This document shows positions 6,417 to 6,613 of a DNA stretch of 6,613 bases, in pieces. The stretch's first letter is position 1. The number at the start of each line of letters is the position of its first letter. The DNA is from Erysipelotrichaceae bacterium UBA4808 (GTDB lineage Bacteria > Bacillota_I > Bacilli_A > Erysipelotrichales > Erysipelotrichaceae), in the NCBI GenBank assembly GCA_002402585.1, contig DHGC01000022.1, forward strand, positions 1-6,613, read 5' to 3'. Under the pieces are notes generated by a model. That model saw only the letters and a list, made by a program, of their open reading frames with translations. It searched no databases and had not been told where the DNA came from. The position numbers were made by a program, and so were the translations under genes.

Positions 6417-6445
6417 ATTATAGAATAAAAAAATCTTAACATTTC
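6417..6445 (-). promoter_or_regulatory. Probable promoter of the Na/Pi symporter gene (strong -10, poor -35)
   Basis: A perfect -10 hexamer TATAAT is read on the - strand at 6417-6422. At the 17-nt spacing the -35 position (6440-6445) reads GAAATG, a poor match to TTGACA. The predicted start near 6410 gives a leader of about 20 nt ending in AGAGGA and the ATG at 6391. A good -10 with a weak -35 is compatible with activator-dependent transcription, but no recognisable Pho box was found. Confidence 0.5.
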
Positions 6446-6461
6446 GGCGCTTTAAATTTGC

Positions 6462-6613
6462 GTGTGGGTGTGGGTAGACTATAAAGTTCAGTGTGGGTGA
6501 TTTTAGGGGGGTATTCTATTTTAGTGTGGGGACTCTATAAAGTTGCGTGTGGGTGCTCTGTAAGATTTAGTGTGGGTGAATAAAAAAACTTCGTGTTACC
6601 TTAAAGTTAGTCG
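6462..6613. repeat. Degenerate direct-repeat array, mainly 23-nt period, reaching the right edge
   Basis: Copies of GTGTGGG begin at 6468, 6491, 6524, 6547 and 6570, with a decayed copy (GTGTTAC) at 6593. The intervals are 23, 33, 23, 23 and 23 nt; an extra GTGTGGG overlaps at 6462. A second conserved block, CTATAAAGTT, recurs at 6479-6488 and 6535-6544, with partial forms TTTAAATTT (6451-6459), CTGTAAGATTT (6558-6568) and TTAAAGTT (6601-6608). The unit is thus roughly GTGTGGGTG, then CTCTATAAAGTT, then two variable bases. A period of 23 is not a multiple of three and stops occur in the frames, so it is not a coding repeat. It starts about 15-20 nt upstream of the symporter's -35 position. 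No gene is seen in this edge segment; function unknown. Confidence 0.7.

Noticed and set aside
6581..6610. A weak terminator on the - strand (AACTT...AAGTT followed by T-run) at the right edge
   Set aside because: The stem is only 5 A/T-rich pairs with a 12-nt loop and lies within the repeat array; not supportable as a terminator.
6462..6613. The 23-nt array as a CRISPR
   Set aside because: Only about 7-10 nt are conserved per unit, the whole period is shorter than a repeat plus spacer, and no cas genes are present.
6462..6613. The repeat array as a coding repeat (e.g. VWV..., CGCG..., or PTL... on the other strand)
   Set aside because: The 23-nt period shifts the frame at each unit, with stops and irregular insertions of 6 and 10 nt.

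Overview
This window looks like the chromosome of a low-to-moderate-GC member of the Bacillota (Firmicutes). The pointers are the Shine-Dalgarno sites of GAGGAG/GGAGG type, the A+T-rich intrinsic terminators, the compact same-strand iron operon ending in a FeoB-associated Cys-rich membrane peptide (a gene type known from Firmicutes), and a fused Na/Pi symporter-PhoU protein. An Erysipelotrichia-like lineage is possible, but that is an impression from protein style and not something I could test. There are no tRNAs, rRNAs, IS elements, CRISPR arrays or phage genes.

Layout: (1) The left edge to 1712 holds the 3' ~93% of glmS on the + strand, which starts outside the window. (2) A nearly perfect hairpin at 1714-1746 lies between convergent genes and can terminate both. 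(3) From 4507 down to 1749 on the - strand lies a four-gene ferrous iron module: a DtxR-family metalloregulator, feoA, feoB, and a 45-residue Cys-rich membrane peptide. The genes are separated by 3, 43 and 1 nt. (4) The 4508-4705 intergenic region holds, on the - strand, a sigma-A type promoter, a palindrome just downstream of it that should be the metalloregulator's operator, a terminator for the upstream gene, and a perfect CRP/FNR-type box. (5) From 6391 down to 4706 (- strand) is a Na+/phosphate symporter with a C-terminal PhoU domain. (6) The right edge (6462-6613) carries a degenerate array of G-rich direct repeats with a mainly 23-nt period, unexplained and continuing out of the window.

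How it works together: the DtxR-family protein has the iron-type primary ligand set (Met9, Cys101, Glu104, His105). It is therefore expected to sense Fe2+ and repress its own operon when iron is sufficient. FeoB imports Fe2+ through its G-domain-gated membrane core, FeoA is its small SH3-like partner, and the Cys-rich peptide is a presumed accessory. The CRP/FNR-type box upstream suggests a second, perhaps oxygen- or carbon-linked, input. The phosphate symporter has its own promoter and terminator, so it is probably an independent unit. Most of the window is conventional. The points worth a second look are regulatory: the CRP/FNR-type box, a 7-1-7-1-7 half-site cluster between feoA and feoB, and the 23-nt repeat array.
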